Below are positions 31,045 to 42,761 of a DNA stretch of 64,000 nucleotides, in pieces. Each line of letters starts with the position of its first letter. Positions within the stretch are counted from its first letter, which is position 1. The position numbers and the translations under genes are program-made. This stretch comes from Saccharothrix sp. NRRL B-16348 (GTDB taxonomy: Bacteria; Actinomycetota; Actinomycetes; Mycobacteriales; Pseudonocardiaceae), in NCBI RefSeq assembly GCF_001280085.1, contig NZ_LGED01000244.1:1-64000 (forward strand), read 5' to 3'. The notes under the pieces were generated by a model, which had not been told where the DNA came from, did not search any database, and saw only the letters and a list, made by a program, of their open reading frames with translations.

Positions 31045-31377
31045 CCGCCCCCGCCCATCGTTCCTCGCCATTCCTCTCCTCGCCGCCGTTCGCCGAGCCA
31101 CCAGCCGATGCCGTGACCGGCTGCCCTGCTCGGCGCGAGATGATCACCCGAAAGAGGCACCGGCTCCGGGGATGAATGGCAATCCCGGATTTGTTGCCGG
31201 AAAAGAGAGGTGTGGCGCCCCGGCCTCACGTGTCTGTGTCGGCTCTGCGGGTGTGGTCGGCTGATCGGCTTGGCGTGTCTGTGTCGGCTCTGCGTGCCTG
31301 TGTGGGCTTGGCGGGCGCGGTCGGCTGAGCGGGCCTGTGTGGGCTTGGCGGGCGTGGTCGGCTCGGCGGGCCCGCGG
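31045..31377. repeat. Intergenic region with imperfect tandem repeats before aroB's 3' end
   Basis: The left half (31045-31228) shows no gene. From about 31230 to 31375, copies of tgtctgtgtcggctctgcg and cctgtgtgggcttggcggg alternate with gtggtcggct spacers, giving three imperfect units of about 45-55 bp. In mycobacteria the dehydroquinate dehydratase gene (aroQ/aroD) sits near this position; no such gene is present here. Confidence 0.6.
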
Positions 31378-33535
<2,158 letters not shown>

Positions 33536-34050
33536 TCAGGTCCCTTGCGCCTGTCCTGTCGGGCGGAGCACGGCGTCGACCACCTGCTCCGGCGTGAGGT
33601 CGTCGGTGGTCACCTCGACCGTGGCGACCTCCCGGTACAGGGGCAGGCGCGCGTCGAGCAGGGTCTTGAAGGTCGCGCGCGGGTTCACGCCCGCCAGCAG
33701 CGGTCGTGCGCCGGACATGCCGGTGCGCCGCACGCCCTCGGCCATGCCGACGTTCAGGAAGACCACGGTGTGCCCGGCGAGCCGGCCGCGGGTGGTCTCG
33801 GACAGCACCGCGCCGCCGCCGAGCGCCAGCACGCCGTCGTGGTTCTTCAGGCCCTCGGCGACGGCTTCTTCCTCCATCGCGCGGAACGCGGGCTCGCCGT
33901 CGTCGGTGAAGATGTCGGAGATCGGCTTGCCCGCCGTGGCGACGATGTCGTCGTCGGTGTCGCGGAAGGTGACGTCGAGGCGTTCGGCGAGCAGCCGGCC
34001 GACCGTCGTCTTACCGGCTCCCGGCGGCCCGAGGACGACGAATCGCGGGC

Positions 34051-34054
<4 letters not shown>
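33536..34054 (-). CDS. aroK: Shikimate kinase
   Basis: A 172-residue kinase phosphorylating shikimate. The Walker [21 protein letters not shown] is at the N-terminus. [18 protein letters not shown] binds shikimate, FRAMEEEAV and [11 protein letters not shown] follow, and the lid region includes SGARPLLAG. The GTG start at 34054 overlaps the aroC stop by 4 bp (GTGA). Confidence 0.95.
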
Positions 34055-35250
<1,196 letters not shown>

Positions 35251-35293
35251 GCCGCCGATCCTTTCACAGTGTGAACAGGGGCGGACGTCCAGG

Positions 35294-36196
35294 TCAACGC
35301 GCTCCGACCGTGTCCCGCCAGGTGGACGCCCGGCCGGTCCCGACCGCGCTCCGCAACGCACCGACCAGGGCGTCCGACGCGATCTCCCAGGACAGCCCCG
35401 ACGAGTCACCGAGGTTCAACCGCAGCGGTTCCCCGAGCCGGTCGAACACCACCGCGAGTTCCACCCCGGTGAACCGGTGCCACCGCGGCGGCCAGTCGGC
35501 CGGCAACGCCTTCGGTGAAGCGAACGCGTCGACCACCGCGCCCCGCGTCACGAGGTGGCCGCGGGGCGGCCGGGCGGGATCCGCCGGCAGCACGAGCTCC
35601 GCCGCGAGCACGGCCGCGAGCAGGTCGTCCTGACCCAGCTCTTCCCGGTGGACGAGCCGCAGCACGGCTTCCAGCTCATTGGCCGGTCCCGCTTCGACGG
35701 CCGACTGGTCCGTGGCCGGCGCGGGCGCGGGTGCGGCGGATGCCGATGCGGCAGGTGCGGCTGGGGCGGCCGCGGGCCCGGCGGCCGCGAGTCCGGCGCG
35801 TACGGGTCCGGCGGGTGCGGCGGCGAGCGGTGCAGCGGGTCGGGACGAGGCGGGACCCGGGGATCCGGCCATGTGCGCGAGCGGGGGCGGGGTGGTGGCC
35901 GCAGCACCGGTCGGCGCGGCGAGGTGGGCCGGCGCGGGTGGACCGGCGGATGTGGCAGGGGGCCGTGCGGCCGGGTGAGCGGGTGGTGGTGGGTTGGGGA
36001 TCGGGCGGTAGCGGGGGTTGGGGACGTACTGGTCGGTGATCTCGCCTCGGCCGTCCACCAGGTACCTGCCGATCACCGCCTCGGCGGGTGGGGCGGCGGT
36101 GGAGGTGCGGTGGTTCGGGTCGACCACGTGCAGCCAGGCATTCGGGGTGGTGCGCGCCCTTGCCCTCATCTCGGGGGTGATGGGTGGTCGGTTCAT
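35294..36196 (-). CDS. Type VII secretion-associated protein with SseB-like C-terminal domain
   Basis: A 300-residue protein in three parts. The N-terminal segment (1 to about 65) contains [20 protein letters not shown] and [21 protein letters not shown] long Pro/Ala linker spans about 65-175. The C-terminal SseB-like domain (about 185-300) contains [20 protein letters not shown] and [20 protein letters not shown]. Such N-terminal segments with SseB domains are annotated as type VII secretion-associated in actinobacteria. It is divergent (76 bp) from the WXG-like module, supporting that link. Exact function is unknown. Confidence 0.65.
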   Translation of the reverse strand: MNRPPITPEMRARARTTPNAWLHVVDPNHRTSTAAPPAEAVIGRYLVDGRGEITDQYVPNPRYRPIPNPPPPAHPAARPPATSAGPPAPAHLAAPTGAAATTPPPLAHMAGSPGPASSRPAAPLAAAPAGPVRAGLAAAGPAAAPAAPAASASAAPAPAPATDQSAVEAGPANELEAVLRLVHREELGQDDLLAAVLAAELVLPADPARPPRGHLVTRGAVVDAFASPKALPADWPPRWHRFTGVELAVVFDRLGEPLRLNLGDSSGLSWEIASDALVGALRSAVGTGRASTWRDTVGAR

Positions 36197-36272
36197 TTCC
36201 GCCCTTCGCCGTGCGCGGTCGTGGGTTCGTGCCACGATGGCCGCGTTTCTCGACCGACCGATGTAGGGAACC

Positions 36273-36728
36273 ATGACCGACCCGCACCAGTACGTCGAAC
36301 GCTTCGAACAGCAGCTCCAGGACGCGCAGCGCAAGGCCGACGCGATCCAGGGCGCCTTCCGCGAGGCCCGCGCCGAGGTCCGCAGCCCCGACGGGGCGGT
36401 CGTGGTGGCCGTCGCCTCGGGCGGGCGGATCGAGTCGCTCCAGCTCACCCCGAAGGCGATGGACCTCGGCCACACCACGCTCGGCCGCACGATCATGGAC
36501 ACGATCCGGCGCGCGCAGGTCGAAGCCGCGCGCAAGATCGAGGAGTCGGTGCGCCCGCTGCTCGGCGACGGCGAGAGCATGCGTTACCTGCGCGAACAGG
36601 TCGAGCAGGGCATCGCGGTGATCGACCCGGGTGCGCCTCCGGCCGAGCCGCCGACGGCAGAGCGCCCGGCGAACCGCCCGACGAACCGCGACGACGACGA
36701 CTTCGAAGGCGGCACGTTCCTGCGATGA
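36273..36728 (+). CDS. YbaB/EbfC-family protein of the first WXG-like module
   Basis: A 151-residue protein with a coiled N-terminal helix (YVERFEQQLQDAQRKADAIQ). A YbaB-like beta-hairpin follows (VRSPDGAVVVAVASGGRIES), then a second long helix and a low-complexity Pro-rich region. The C-terminus is D-D-D-D-F-E-G-G-T-F-L-R. Its counterpart at 61165-61683 ends D-D-D-D-F-S-Q-G-G-F-L-R. YbaB proteins bind DNA, but those in WXG operons are widespread and may serve secretion. Its stop overlaps the next start by 4 bp. Confidence 0.8.
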   Translation: MTDPHQYVERFEQQLQDAQRKADAIQGAFREARAEVRSPDGAVVVAVASGGRIESLQLTPKAMDLGHTTLGRTIMDTIRRAQVEAARKIEESVRPLLGDGESMRYLREQVEQGIAVIDPGAPPAEPPTAERPANRPTNRDDDDFEGGTFLR

Positions 36729-37030
36729 GCGGTTTCGAAACCAGGGCCGACGCGGTCGAGGCGCACGGCAAGCTGCTGTCCGACCAGCTCGCGGCCGACC
36801 TCCAGGAGGCCGTCTCCGCCTCGCACACCAAGCTCGGCACCGACGTGATGGGGCTGATCTGCCAGGTGTACACGTTCGTGTTCGACGAGGAGTTGCAGCA
36901 GGCGCAGGACCTCGTCGCCAAGCTGCCCGCGGCGGTGGAGGTCACCGGCGTCGAGCTCAAGGCGACCGCCGCCACCTACCGCGACGTCGACGGCGGCAAC
37001 GCCACCGGGTTCGAGGGGATCAACGCGTGA
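36725..37030 (+). CDS. EspC/WXG-like small type VII target protein, module 1
   Basis: A 101-residue helical protein starting MSGFETRADAVEAHGKLLSD. It has two predicted long helices and a C-terminal YRDVDGGNATGFEGINA region, the shape of ESX-1 EspC-type secreted proteins (ESX family, 100 residues). No signal peptide is present. It overlaps the YbaB gene and the downstream large WXG gene (GTGA), implying co-expression and possibly heterodimer formation with the large protein. Confidence 0.7.
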   Translation: MSGFETRADAVEAHGKLLSDQLAADLQEAVSASHTKLGTDVMGLICQVYTFVFDEELQQAQDLVAKLPAAVEVTGVELKATAATYRDVDGGNATGFEGINA

Positions 37031-38349
37031 CCAACGAACTGATCGCCAAGCCCCAGAAGGACACCAAGGTCCTGACCGGCGCCGGCCCGTTCGACACGGC
37101 CGAGGACCTCGTCCGCGACATCGCGCTGCCGTTCCAGGAGGGCAAGTCGATCGACCCGGTCGCGCTGGGCATCGACTCGGCCGCGATGGCGATGGACGTC
37201 GCCGGCGCGGTCGCCGACCCGCTGGGCACGCTCGCGTCCTCCGTGGTCGGCTGGATCATCGAGAACGTCGACTTCGTGCGCAAGCCGTTCGACGACCTGG
37301 CGGGCGACCCGGCCGCCATCGAGGCCGCCGCGACCACGTGGACCAACATCGGCGCGCGGCTCAAGGAGGTCCAGCAGGCGCAGCAGGCGGACCTGACGAA
37401 GCTCGCCGGGTGGACCGGGCCCGCCGCCGACGCCTACAAGCAGCGGGCGGGCGACCTGATCACCGGCCTGGCGAACTCGGCCGAGGCCGCCGAGTCGGCC
37501 GCGAACAAGATCAAGGTCGCGGCGGCGCTCGTCGCGGCGACCCGCACGCTGATCCGCGACCTGCTCGCCGACCTCGCGGGCACCCTGATCGCCTGGGGCA
37601 TCCCCGCCGCGGCCGCCGCGGTGCCGTCCGCGGGCGCGTCGATCGCGGCGTTCATCACCCGGGCGATCACCAAGGCCGTGCAGATCGGCGGCAAGGTCGC
37701 CCAGTTCCTGAAGAAGCTGTTCGGTGCGCTGGACAAGCTCTCCGCGCTGGCCAAGCGCGCGGGCAGCGCGATGCGCAAGCAGTCCGACGACCTGGCGGCG
37801 CTGGCGCGGCAGGCGCCGAACACCCCGCACGGCAACCAGACCGCCGCCGACCTGCTGCACCGCTCGACCACGCGGGCGTCCCGGGCGGACGGCCTCGACT
37901 CGGCGGGCGACCGCCTCGCCGACACCGCGACGCGCGGGCGCGACGCCCTCGACAACGTCACCCGCCGGGCCGACGACTGGGCCGCCACCACCAACCAGCG
38001 CGTCGGCGACTGGGCCGACCGCGTCAAGCAGGGCGGTCCGGCGCGGCAGCAGAGGGTCGAGGACCTGTACGCCAGGCTCGGCCAGCCACCGCTGAGCACG
38101 CGCAGCGCCGACATGCCCGATCCGGGCAACGGCGTGCAGCGCGCCGGCGACCGGGTGGACAGCCGCACCGGTGGCGGCATCCTGGACGGCCAGAACTGGG
38201 TCCGGGCCGTCGCCAGCCGTGACATCGGCCACCTCATGCCCACGCCCGGCGACCTCGTGGCCCCCGTGAAGGAAGGCGCGAAGGAGCTGAACAAGCAGTT
38301 CCTCGCCGACGACGACCAGAAGTGGAACGAGCATGACCGCCCGCAGTAA
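37027..38349 (+). CDS. Large WXG100-like protein, candidate type VII substrate, module 1
   Basis: A 440-residue protein. Residues about 40-80 carry a hydrophobic helix ending VGWIIENVDFVRKPFDDL. A WXG-like helical hairpin follows (about 100-160), with WTGPAADAYKQRAGDL at the turn. A hydrophobic segment spans about 175-225 (LAGTLIAWGIPAAAAAVPSA), and the C-terminal tail of about 200 residues is polar and repetitive (RRADDWAATTNQRVGDWADR). No known toxin domain is recognised. It aligns by eye with the protein at 59751-60869. The GTG start overlaps the small gene's stop by 4 bp. Confidence 0.7.
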   Translation: MTNELIAKPQKDTKVLTGAGPFDTAEDLVRDIALPFQEGKSIDPVALGIDSAAMAMDVAGAVADPLGTLASSVVGWIIENVDFVRKPFDDLAGDPAAIEAAATTWTNIGARLKEVQQAQQADLTKLAGWTGPAADAYKQRAGDLITGLANSAEAAESAANKIKVAAALVAATRTLIRDLLADLAGTLIAWGIPAAAAAVPSAGASIAAFITRAITKAVQIGGKVAQFLKKLFGALDKLSALAKRAGSAMRKQSDDLAALARQAPNTPHGNQTAADLLHRSTTRASRADGLDSAGDRLADTATRGRDALDNVTRRADDWAATTNQRVGDWADRVKQGGPARQQRVEDLYARLGQPPLSTRSADMPDPGNGVQRAGDRVDSRTGGGILDGQNWVRAVASRDIGHLMPTPGDLVAPVKEGAKELNKQFLADDDQKWNEHDRPQ

Positions 38350-38806
38350 GCGCTCCCGCCGCCTGCGGGCCCTCGGCTTGTTCCTGGTCGGTGCCTACTG
38401 CGCCTTCTTCAGCTTCGTCGTGTTCAGCATCGGCCGGGAGAGCGAGCCGTACTCGGGCGACGGCACGCCGGAGGTCGACGGACGCGCCCAGGACGTCACG
38501 TGCTCGCGCAACTGGCTCGTCCTCGGCGCCACCTGGTCGTGTGACGCGACCGTGGTCACGCCCGACGGCGGTCGCCACCGGTTCTCCAGCTTCGCGAACA
38601 GCCTGTCGCCCGCGGACGAGGGCGCCGAGATGACCGCCGACCGGACCCGCAGCGGCAAGAAGGCCACCACCTTCCACCGCACGAGCGGACCCACGGTGAA
38701 CACGCTCGGGATGGTGGTCGGCGGGTTCGGCGGCATCGGCCTGGCGATCATCGGACCAATCGTCGTGCTGGCGCGCAAGCGGGAGGAAGCACCCTCACCC
38801 GGCTGA
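38333..38806 (+). CDS. Two-helix membrane protein of the WXG-like module (DUF6346-like)
   Basis: A 157-residue protein with membrane helices at about residues 12-34 (ALGLFLVGAYCAFFSFVVFS) and 122-147. Between them is an extracytoplasmic loop with the cysteine pair VTCSRNWLVLGATWSCDATV. It overlaps the large WXG gene by 17 bp. The membrane protein at 58822-59754 has the same loop logic. Family number is from memory of similar proteins and is less certain. Its end overlaps the convergent prepilin peptidase gene by 12 bp. Confidence 0.65.
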   Translation: MTARSKRSRRLRALGLFLVGAYCAFFSFVVFSIGRESEPYSGDGTPEVDGRAQDVTCSRNWLVLGATWSCDATVVTPDGGRHRFSSFANSLSPADEGAEMTADRTRSGKKATTFHRTSGPTVNTLGMVVGGFGGIGLAIIGPIVVLARKREEAPSPG

Positions 38807-39352
38807 CACCGCGACCAGCCACGTCGCCGCCAGCAACCCCGGCCCGTGCGGTAAGCCCTCGCCACGCCACCACAGGCCCAGCACGAGCGTCACCACGCTC
38901 GCCAGCACGGCGGCGAGGGGAAGGGCCAACCAGGAGACCGAACCCAGCACGGCGCCCAGCGGTCCGGCCAGCTTCACGTCTCCCCCGCCCATCGCCGACG
39001 GCGACAGCAGGCGGACCAGCAGGTGGAAGCCTGCGAAGACGACGCAGCCCGCCAACGCTCGCCACAGGTCGGCGCCGCACAGCCACAGCGTGACGCCGAT
39101 CGCCGGGTACGCGGGCAACGTCAACGCGTCCGGCAGGCGCTGGTGGCGCAGGTCGGTCACGGTCAGCAGCACGCCGAGCCACGCCAGCAGCAGCGGCACG
39201 GGCAGCCACGGCGGCGGTGCCAGCGCCCAGGCGACGAACCACAACACCGCCGTCGGCACGGCGCACCACAGCAGGCCGACGTGCGCCCCGCGTGGGAGGC
39301 GGCGGAGCAACCCGGCACCAACGGCGCCGGCCAGGAATCCCGAGATGACCAT
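38795..39352 (-). CDS. Prepilin peptidase (A24 family)
   Basis: A 185-residue polytopic membrane aspartyl protease cleaving prepilin-like leader peptides. The two active-site aspartates lie in TVTDLRHQRLPDALTLPAY and in the G-x-G-D motif SAMGGGDVKLAGPLGAVLG. The N-terminal methylase domain of PilD is absent, as in many actinobacterial versions. A prepilin peptidase gene is found near aroE/aroC in mycobacteria; no pilin or pilus gene is seen in this window. Confidence 0.85.
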   Translation of the reverse strand: MVISGFLAGAVGAGLLRRLPRGAHVGLLWCAVPTAVLWFVAWALAPPPWLPVPLLLAWLGVLLTVTDLRHQRLPDALTLPAYPAIGVTLWLCGADLWRALAGCVVFAGFHLLVRLLSPSAMGGGDVKLAGPLGAVLGSVSWLALPLAAVLASVVTLVLGLWWRGEGLPHGPGLLAATWLVAVSAG

Positions 39353-39393
39353 GGGTCCAGCGTGGTCCCGGGAAACCCCGGGGTGCAACGAGA

Positions 39394-39424
39394 AGTGCGG
39401 GTGAATGGACCATTCACCCGCACT
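39394..39424 (-). terminator. Near-perfect hairpin terminator after the PTS EIIA gene
   Basis: A 15-bp inverted repeat (agtgcgggtgaatgg and its complement) is separated by one base, so about 13 bp can pair around a 5-nt loop. It lies 25 bp beyond the EIIA stop codon, on the minus-strand transcript, and 42 bp upstream of the prepilin peptidase start. Confidence 0.8.
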
Positions 39425-39449
39425 CGTCCCCGTCAGCCGAGAACCGCGA

Positions 39450-39902
39450 TCAGCGCTGCCACGAGAACAACGCGTCACCCGCCGCCACCGGACCACCGGC
39501 CTGGTCCAGCAACACCTCCGGCGCCGCGTCCAGCGCGATCACCGGGCAGATCGGCGCGAAACCCGCCGCCTCCACCTCCGCCGGGTCCCACGTCACCACG
39601 GGCTGCCCCGCGCGCACCGCCTCACCCTTGACCACGTGCACCGTGAAGCCCTCGCCCTTGCGCTTCACCGTGTCGATCCCGAGGTGCACCAACACCGCCG
39701 CACCCTCCGAAGTGGCCACGACGAACGCGTGCGGGTGCAGCGTCACCACGGTCCCGTCCACCGGCGACACCACGTCCGCACGGACCCGCGCCGGCTCGAC
39801 CGCCACCCCCGGACCCACCATGGCCTGCGCGAACACCGGGTCCGGCACCTCGGCCAACGGCACCACGCGCCCGCTGACCGGGCTGGTCACGCGCAGCGTC
39901 AC
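39450..39902 (-). CDS. crr: PTS glucose/GlcNAc-type EIIA component
   Basis: A 150-residue soluble phosphocarrier. The phosphorylated histidine lies in AVLVHLGIDTVKRKGEGFTV, and the second active-site histidine in GTVVTLHPHAFVVATS. It accepts phosphate from HPr and passes it to EIIB. The start overlaps the EIIB stop by 4 bp (GTGA-type). Its partner EIIC and HPr are divergently encoded across the dre operator. Confidence 0.93.
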   Translation of the reverse strand: MTLRVTSPVSGRVVPLAEVPDPVFAQAMVGPGVAVEPARVRADVVSPVDGTVVTLHPHAFVVATSEGAAVLVHLGIDTVKRKGEGFTVHVVKGEAVRAGQPVVTWDPAEVEAAGFAPICPVIALDAAPEVLLDQAGGPVAAGDALFSWQR

Positions 39903-40135
39903 AGCAGGTCCTCGATGTCGCTGGCGATCGTGTCGGCCTCGGGCCCCACGACCACCTGCACGACGTTGCCCGAACGCATCACGCCGTGCGCGCCCAGGCC
40001 CTTCAAAGCCTTCTCGTCCACCAGGGAACCGTCTTCCAGCTCACAGCGCAGGCGCGTGATGCACGGCTCGATCTCCACGATGTTGTCCGCACCGCCGAGC
40101 GCGGCGAGGATGCGCTCCGCCTTGTCGTCCGCCAC
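39899..40135 (-). CDS. nagF: PTS EIIB component (GlcNAc/glucose type)
   Basis: A 78-residue EIIB domain. The phosphorylated cysteine lies in IVEIEPCITRLRCELED. The protein begins ADDKAERILAALGGADN after a GTG start at 40135 that follows a gagagga ribosome-binding site; longer upstream readings lack homology. In streptomycetes stand-alone EIIB proteins of this type serve GlcNAc uptake. The sugar here is inferred from the adjacent DasR-like regulator and dre site. Confidence 0.85.
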   Translation of the reverse strand: MADDKAERILAALGGADNIVEIEPCITRLRCELEDGSLVDEKALKGLGAHGVMRSGNVVQVVVGPEADTIASDIEDLL

Positions 40136-40200
40136 TTGAAGTCCTCTCTCGACACCTGGCCTGAGGGTGCCACCACTCGGGCACGGTCCCGTAACGGCGG

Positions 40201-40230
40201 TTGACACCCGGTCGGCGCGCGGAGCATCCT
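40201..40230 (+). promoter_or_regulatory. Candidate promoter of the dasR-nagE2-ptsH operon
   Basis: A perfect -35 ttgaca (40201-40206) and a weak -10 catcct (40225-40230) are separated by 18 bp. The dre operator begins 10 bp after the -10, where a bound repressor would block transcription. Confidence 0.5.
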
Positions 40231-40240
40231 CCCCGCACCA

Positions 40241-40256
40241 ACTGGTCTAGACCGGA
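40241..40256. promoter_or_regulatory. dre operator (DasR-responsive element)
   Basis: The sequence actggtctagaccgga matches 14 of 16 positions of the dre palindrome ACTGGTCTAGACCAGT known for DasR. It sits between the divergent EIIB/EIIA and dasR operons, so one site could control both. The regulator gene starts 44 bp away. Confidence 0.85.
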
Positions 40257-40300
40257 AAGTACCAATCCGGACATGGACGCGCGAGCACCGGGGAGGTGTC

Positions 40301-41071
40301 ATGAGCCGCAACGAGATCGTCGACGGGCCCAAGCCCAAGCACGCCCAGTTGCGCGACATCCTGCGGCGCATGGCCGAGCAGGAACTCCCGCCGGGCTCGC
40401 CGATCCCGTCCGAACGCGACCTCGCCGAGCAGTACGGTGTGTCCCGCATCACAGTACGCGCCGCGGTCGGCCAACTCGTCACCGAGGGCCTGCTGACCAG
40501 GGCGAAGGGCCGGGGCACGTTCACCGCACGGCGGCGCCTGGACGTCCAGCTGTACCTGGAGTCGTTCACCGACGACATGCGACGGCGCGGCCTGACCCCC
40601 GCGACCGAGGTGCTGACCTGCGCCGAAGAGGTGCCGCCGCCCGAGGCGACGGCCGCGCTCGGCCTGCTGCCGCACGAACCGGCGTGCCGGCTCGTCCGCC
40701 TGCGCCGGGCGGACGGCGTGCCGCTGGCCGTCGAACGGGGCTGGTACAGCCCGCGGGTCGTGCCGGACCTGGACCAGCACGACCTCACCACCTCGCTCTA
40801 CACCCTCATCGCCGACACGTACGGGGTCCAGCTCGACCACGCGGGCCAGACCGTGTGGGCCGAGGGTGCCGACCCCGAGACCGCGAAGCTGCTGGCCGTC
40901 CGGCCGGGCAGCTCGCTGCTCGTCTTCCGCCGGGTCTCGAGCTCACGAGGCAGGCCCGTCGAGGACATGACGTCCTGGTACCGGGGCGATCTCTACCAGG
41001 TGACCATGCAACTGGACCGGACCGTCCCGGAATCCGGCCCGCACCACTCCGCCAAGGGAGGTACCCCATGA
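40301..41071 (+). CDS. dasR: GntR/HutC-family regulator, DasR-like
   Basis: A 256-residue repressor with an N-terminal winged helix (about 14-80, QLRDILRRMAEQELPPGSPI then ERDLAEQYGVSRITVRAAVG). A C-terminal UTRA ligand domain spans about 95-250 (VRLRRADGVPLAVERGWYSP). DasR binds dre sites and releases them on glucosamine-6-phosphate, linking GlcNAc supply to development and antibiotic production. The adjacent dre site and PTS genes support this assignment. Its stop overlaps the EIIC start (ATGA). Confidence 0.88.
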   Translation: MSRNEIVDGPKPKHAQLRDILRRMAEQELPPGSPIPSERDLAEQYGVSRITVRAAVGQLVTEGLLTRAKGRGTFTARRRLDVQLYLESFTDDMRRRGLTPATEVLTCAEEVPPPEATAALGLLPHEPACRLVRLRRADGVPLAVERGWYSPRVVPDLDQHDLTTSLYTLIADTYGVQLDHAGQTVWAEGADPETAKLLAVRPGSSLLVFRRVSSSRGRPVEDMTSWYRGDLYQVTMQLDRTVPESGPHHSAKGGTP

Positions 41072-42375
41072 GCGCCAGCGCCCCACAGGCGACCGGCGGT
41101 CGTGAGATCAAGGGTCTGGCCGGGCTGCAGCGATTCGGCCGCAGCCTCATGCTGCCGATCGCCGCACTGCCCGTCGCCGCACTCCTGCTACGACTCGGCC
41201 AGGACGACATCCTCGGCAAGGACTTGCTGGGCTGGAACGCGGTGGCCGGCGTCATCGGCGGAGCGGGCAACGCCCTGTTCGCCAACCTGCCGCTGCTGTT
41301 CGCCGTCGGTGTGGCCATCGGCTTCGCCCGGCGCGGTGACGGTTCGACCGCGCTGGCCGCCGTGGTCGGCTTCGTGGTGACCGAGGCCGTGTTCAAGGCG
41401 ATGTCGCCGCTGGTGCTGCCGCTGCCGGCGGACGCGGCGGCGGACGCCAAGCAGGAGATGATCAACTACTCGGTGCTGACCGGCATCGTGGTCGGCTTGA
41501 TCACCGCGGTGCTGTGGCAGAAGTACCACCGCATCAAGCTGCCCGCCTATCTGGCGTTCTTCGGCGGCCGGCGGTTCGTGCCGATCCTGGTCGCGGGCGT
41601 GATGATCCCGGTCTCGGTGGTCATGGGCCTGATCTACCCGTGGTTCGACGCGGGCCTGACGTCGGTCGGCGAGGCGATCTCCAACAGCACGATCATCGGC
41701 GCGGGCGTCTACGGCACCATCAACCGCCTGCTGCTGCCGTTGGGCCTGCACCACATCCCGAACACGTTCATGTGGCAGGTCTTCGGCGAGTACGAGGGCA
41801 AGACCGGCGACATCCAGCGGTTCTTCGCGGGCGACCCGTCCGCGGGCACGTTCATGACCGGCTTCTTCCCGATCTTCATGTTCGCGCTCCCGGCGGCGGC
41901 GCTGGCCATCGTGCACACCGCGCGGCCGGCGCAGAAGAAGGTCATCGCGGGCATCATGGGTTCGGCGGCGCTGACGTCGTTCATCACGGGTGTGACCGAG
42001 CCGCTCGAGTTCGCGTTCATGTTCGTGGCGTGGCCGCTGTACGTGATCCACGCGGTCCTCACCGGCACGTCGCTGGCCATCAGCAACGCGCTCGGGATCC
42101 ACGACGGGTTCGGGTTCTCGGCGGGCGCGATCGACTACATCCTCAACTTCAACATCGCGACCAAGCCCCTGCTGATCCTGGTGCTGGGCGTGATCTACGC
42201 GGCCATCTACTACTTCCTGTTCCGCTTCGTCATCACGAAGTGGAACCTGAGGACGCCGGGCCGCAGCGAGGACGAGGACCCGGAGGCCGACCCGAGCATC
42301 GTCGAGGACGGCGGCAAGGGCGAGCGGGCCGAGAAGCGGGACAAGGAAGGCCGGTCGGACGCGACGGCGTCCTGA
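41068..42375 (+). CDS. nagE2: PTS EIIC permease (GlcNAc/glucose family)
   Basis: A 435-residue membrane permease with about ten hydrophobic segments. It starts after gggaggtacccc and reads LQRFGRSLMLPIAALPVAAL. The substrate-site signatures GVTEPLEFAFMFVAWPLYVI (with the conserved G-[IV]-T-E-P-[LI]-E-F) and GINRL-like YGTINRLLLPLGLHHIPNTF are present. Like streptomycete NagE2 it is EIIC only, using the separate EIIB. The charged C-terminal tail (EDEDPEADPS and on) is not conserved. Sugar specificity (GlcNAc) is inferred from context. Confidence 0.88.
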   Translation: MSASAPQATGGREIKGLAGLQRFGRSLMLPIAALPVAALLLRLGQDDILGKDLLGWNAVAGVIGGAGNALFANLPLLFAVGVAIGFARRGDGSTALAAVVGFVVTEAVFKAMSPLVLPLPADAAADAKQEMINYSVLTGIVVGLITAVLWQKYHRIKLPAYLAFFGGRRFVPILVAGVMIPVSVVMGLIYPWFDAGLTSVGEAISNSTIIGAGVYGTINRLLLPLGLHHIPNTFMWQVFGEYEGKTGDIQRFFAGDPSAGTFMTGFFPIFMFALPAAALAIVHTARPAQKKVIAGIMGSAALTSFITGVTEPLEFAFMFVAWPLYVIHAVLTGTSLAISNALGIHDGFGFSAGAIDYILNFNIATKPLLILVLGVIYAAIYYFLFRFVITKWNLRTPGRSEDEDPEADPSIVEDGGKGERAEKRDKEGRSDATAS

Positions 42376-42405
42376 CGGCGGACAGAAGGAACGAGAGGAC
42401 GGGTC

Positions 42406-42675
42406 ATGCCTGAGCGACGGGTCACCGTGGCGAGCAAGGTCGGACTGCACGCGCGCCCTGCCGCACTGCTGGCGAAGGCGGCGGCCGGGCAGCCGGTGAA
42501 GGTCACCATCCGCAAGGACAACGGCCAACCGGTCGAGGCGGCGAGCGTGCTGGGTCTGATGACGCTCGGCGCGATGCACGGCGACGAGGTCGTCCTGGCC
42601 GCGGACGGCGACGGCGCGGACGCGGCGCTGGAGGCGATCGCGCAGATCATCGCCACCGACCTCGACGGGGGCTGA
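42406..42675 (+). CDS. ptsH: HPr phosphocarrier protein
   Basis: An 89-residue HPr with the phosphorylated His15 in VGLHARPAALLAKAA and Ser47 in EAASVLGLMTLGA, near the position phosphorylated by HPr kinase in Firmicutes. It receives phosphate from enzyme I, whose gene is not in this window. It is 30 bp after the permease gene and followed by a strong terminator. Confidence 0.94.
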   Translation: MPERRVTVASKVGLHARPAALLAKAAAGQPVKVTIRKDNGQPVEAASVLGLMTLGAMHGDEVVLAADGDGADAALEAIAQIIATDLDGG

Positions 42676-42693
42676 TCCCCTCAGCACGAACGA

Positions 42694-42731
42694 CTGGGCC
42701 CTGCTCGCACCCTCGCGCGAGCAGGGCCCAG
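42694..42731 (+). terminator. Hairpin terminator after ptsH
   Basis: A 15-bp perfect inverted repeat, ctgggccctgctcgc and gcgagcagggcccag, encloses an 8-nt loop and begins 18 bp past the ptsH stop. It may also stop transcription from the convergent caspase-KAP gene. Confidence 0.85.
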
Positions 42732-42761
42732 CGCGTTCTGAGCGTTGAATTCAGGTGTTCC

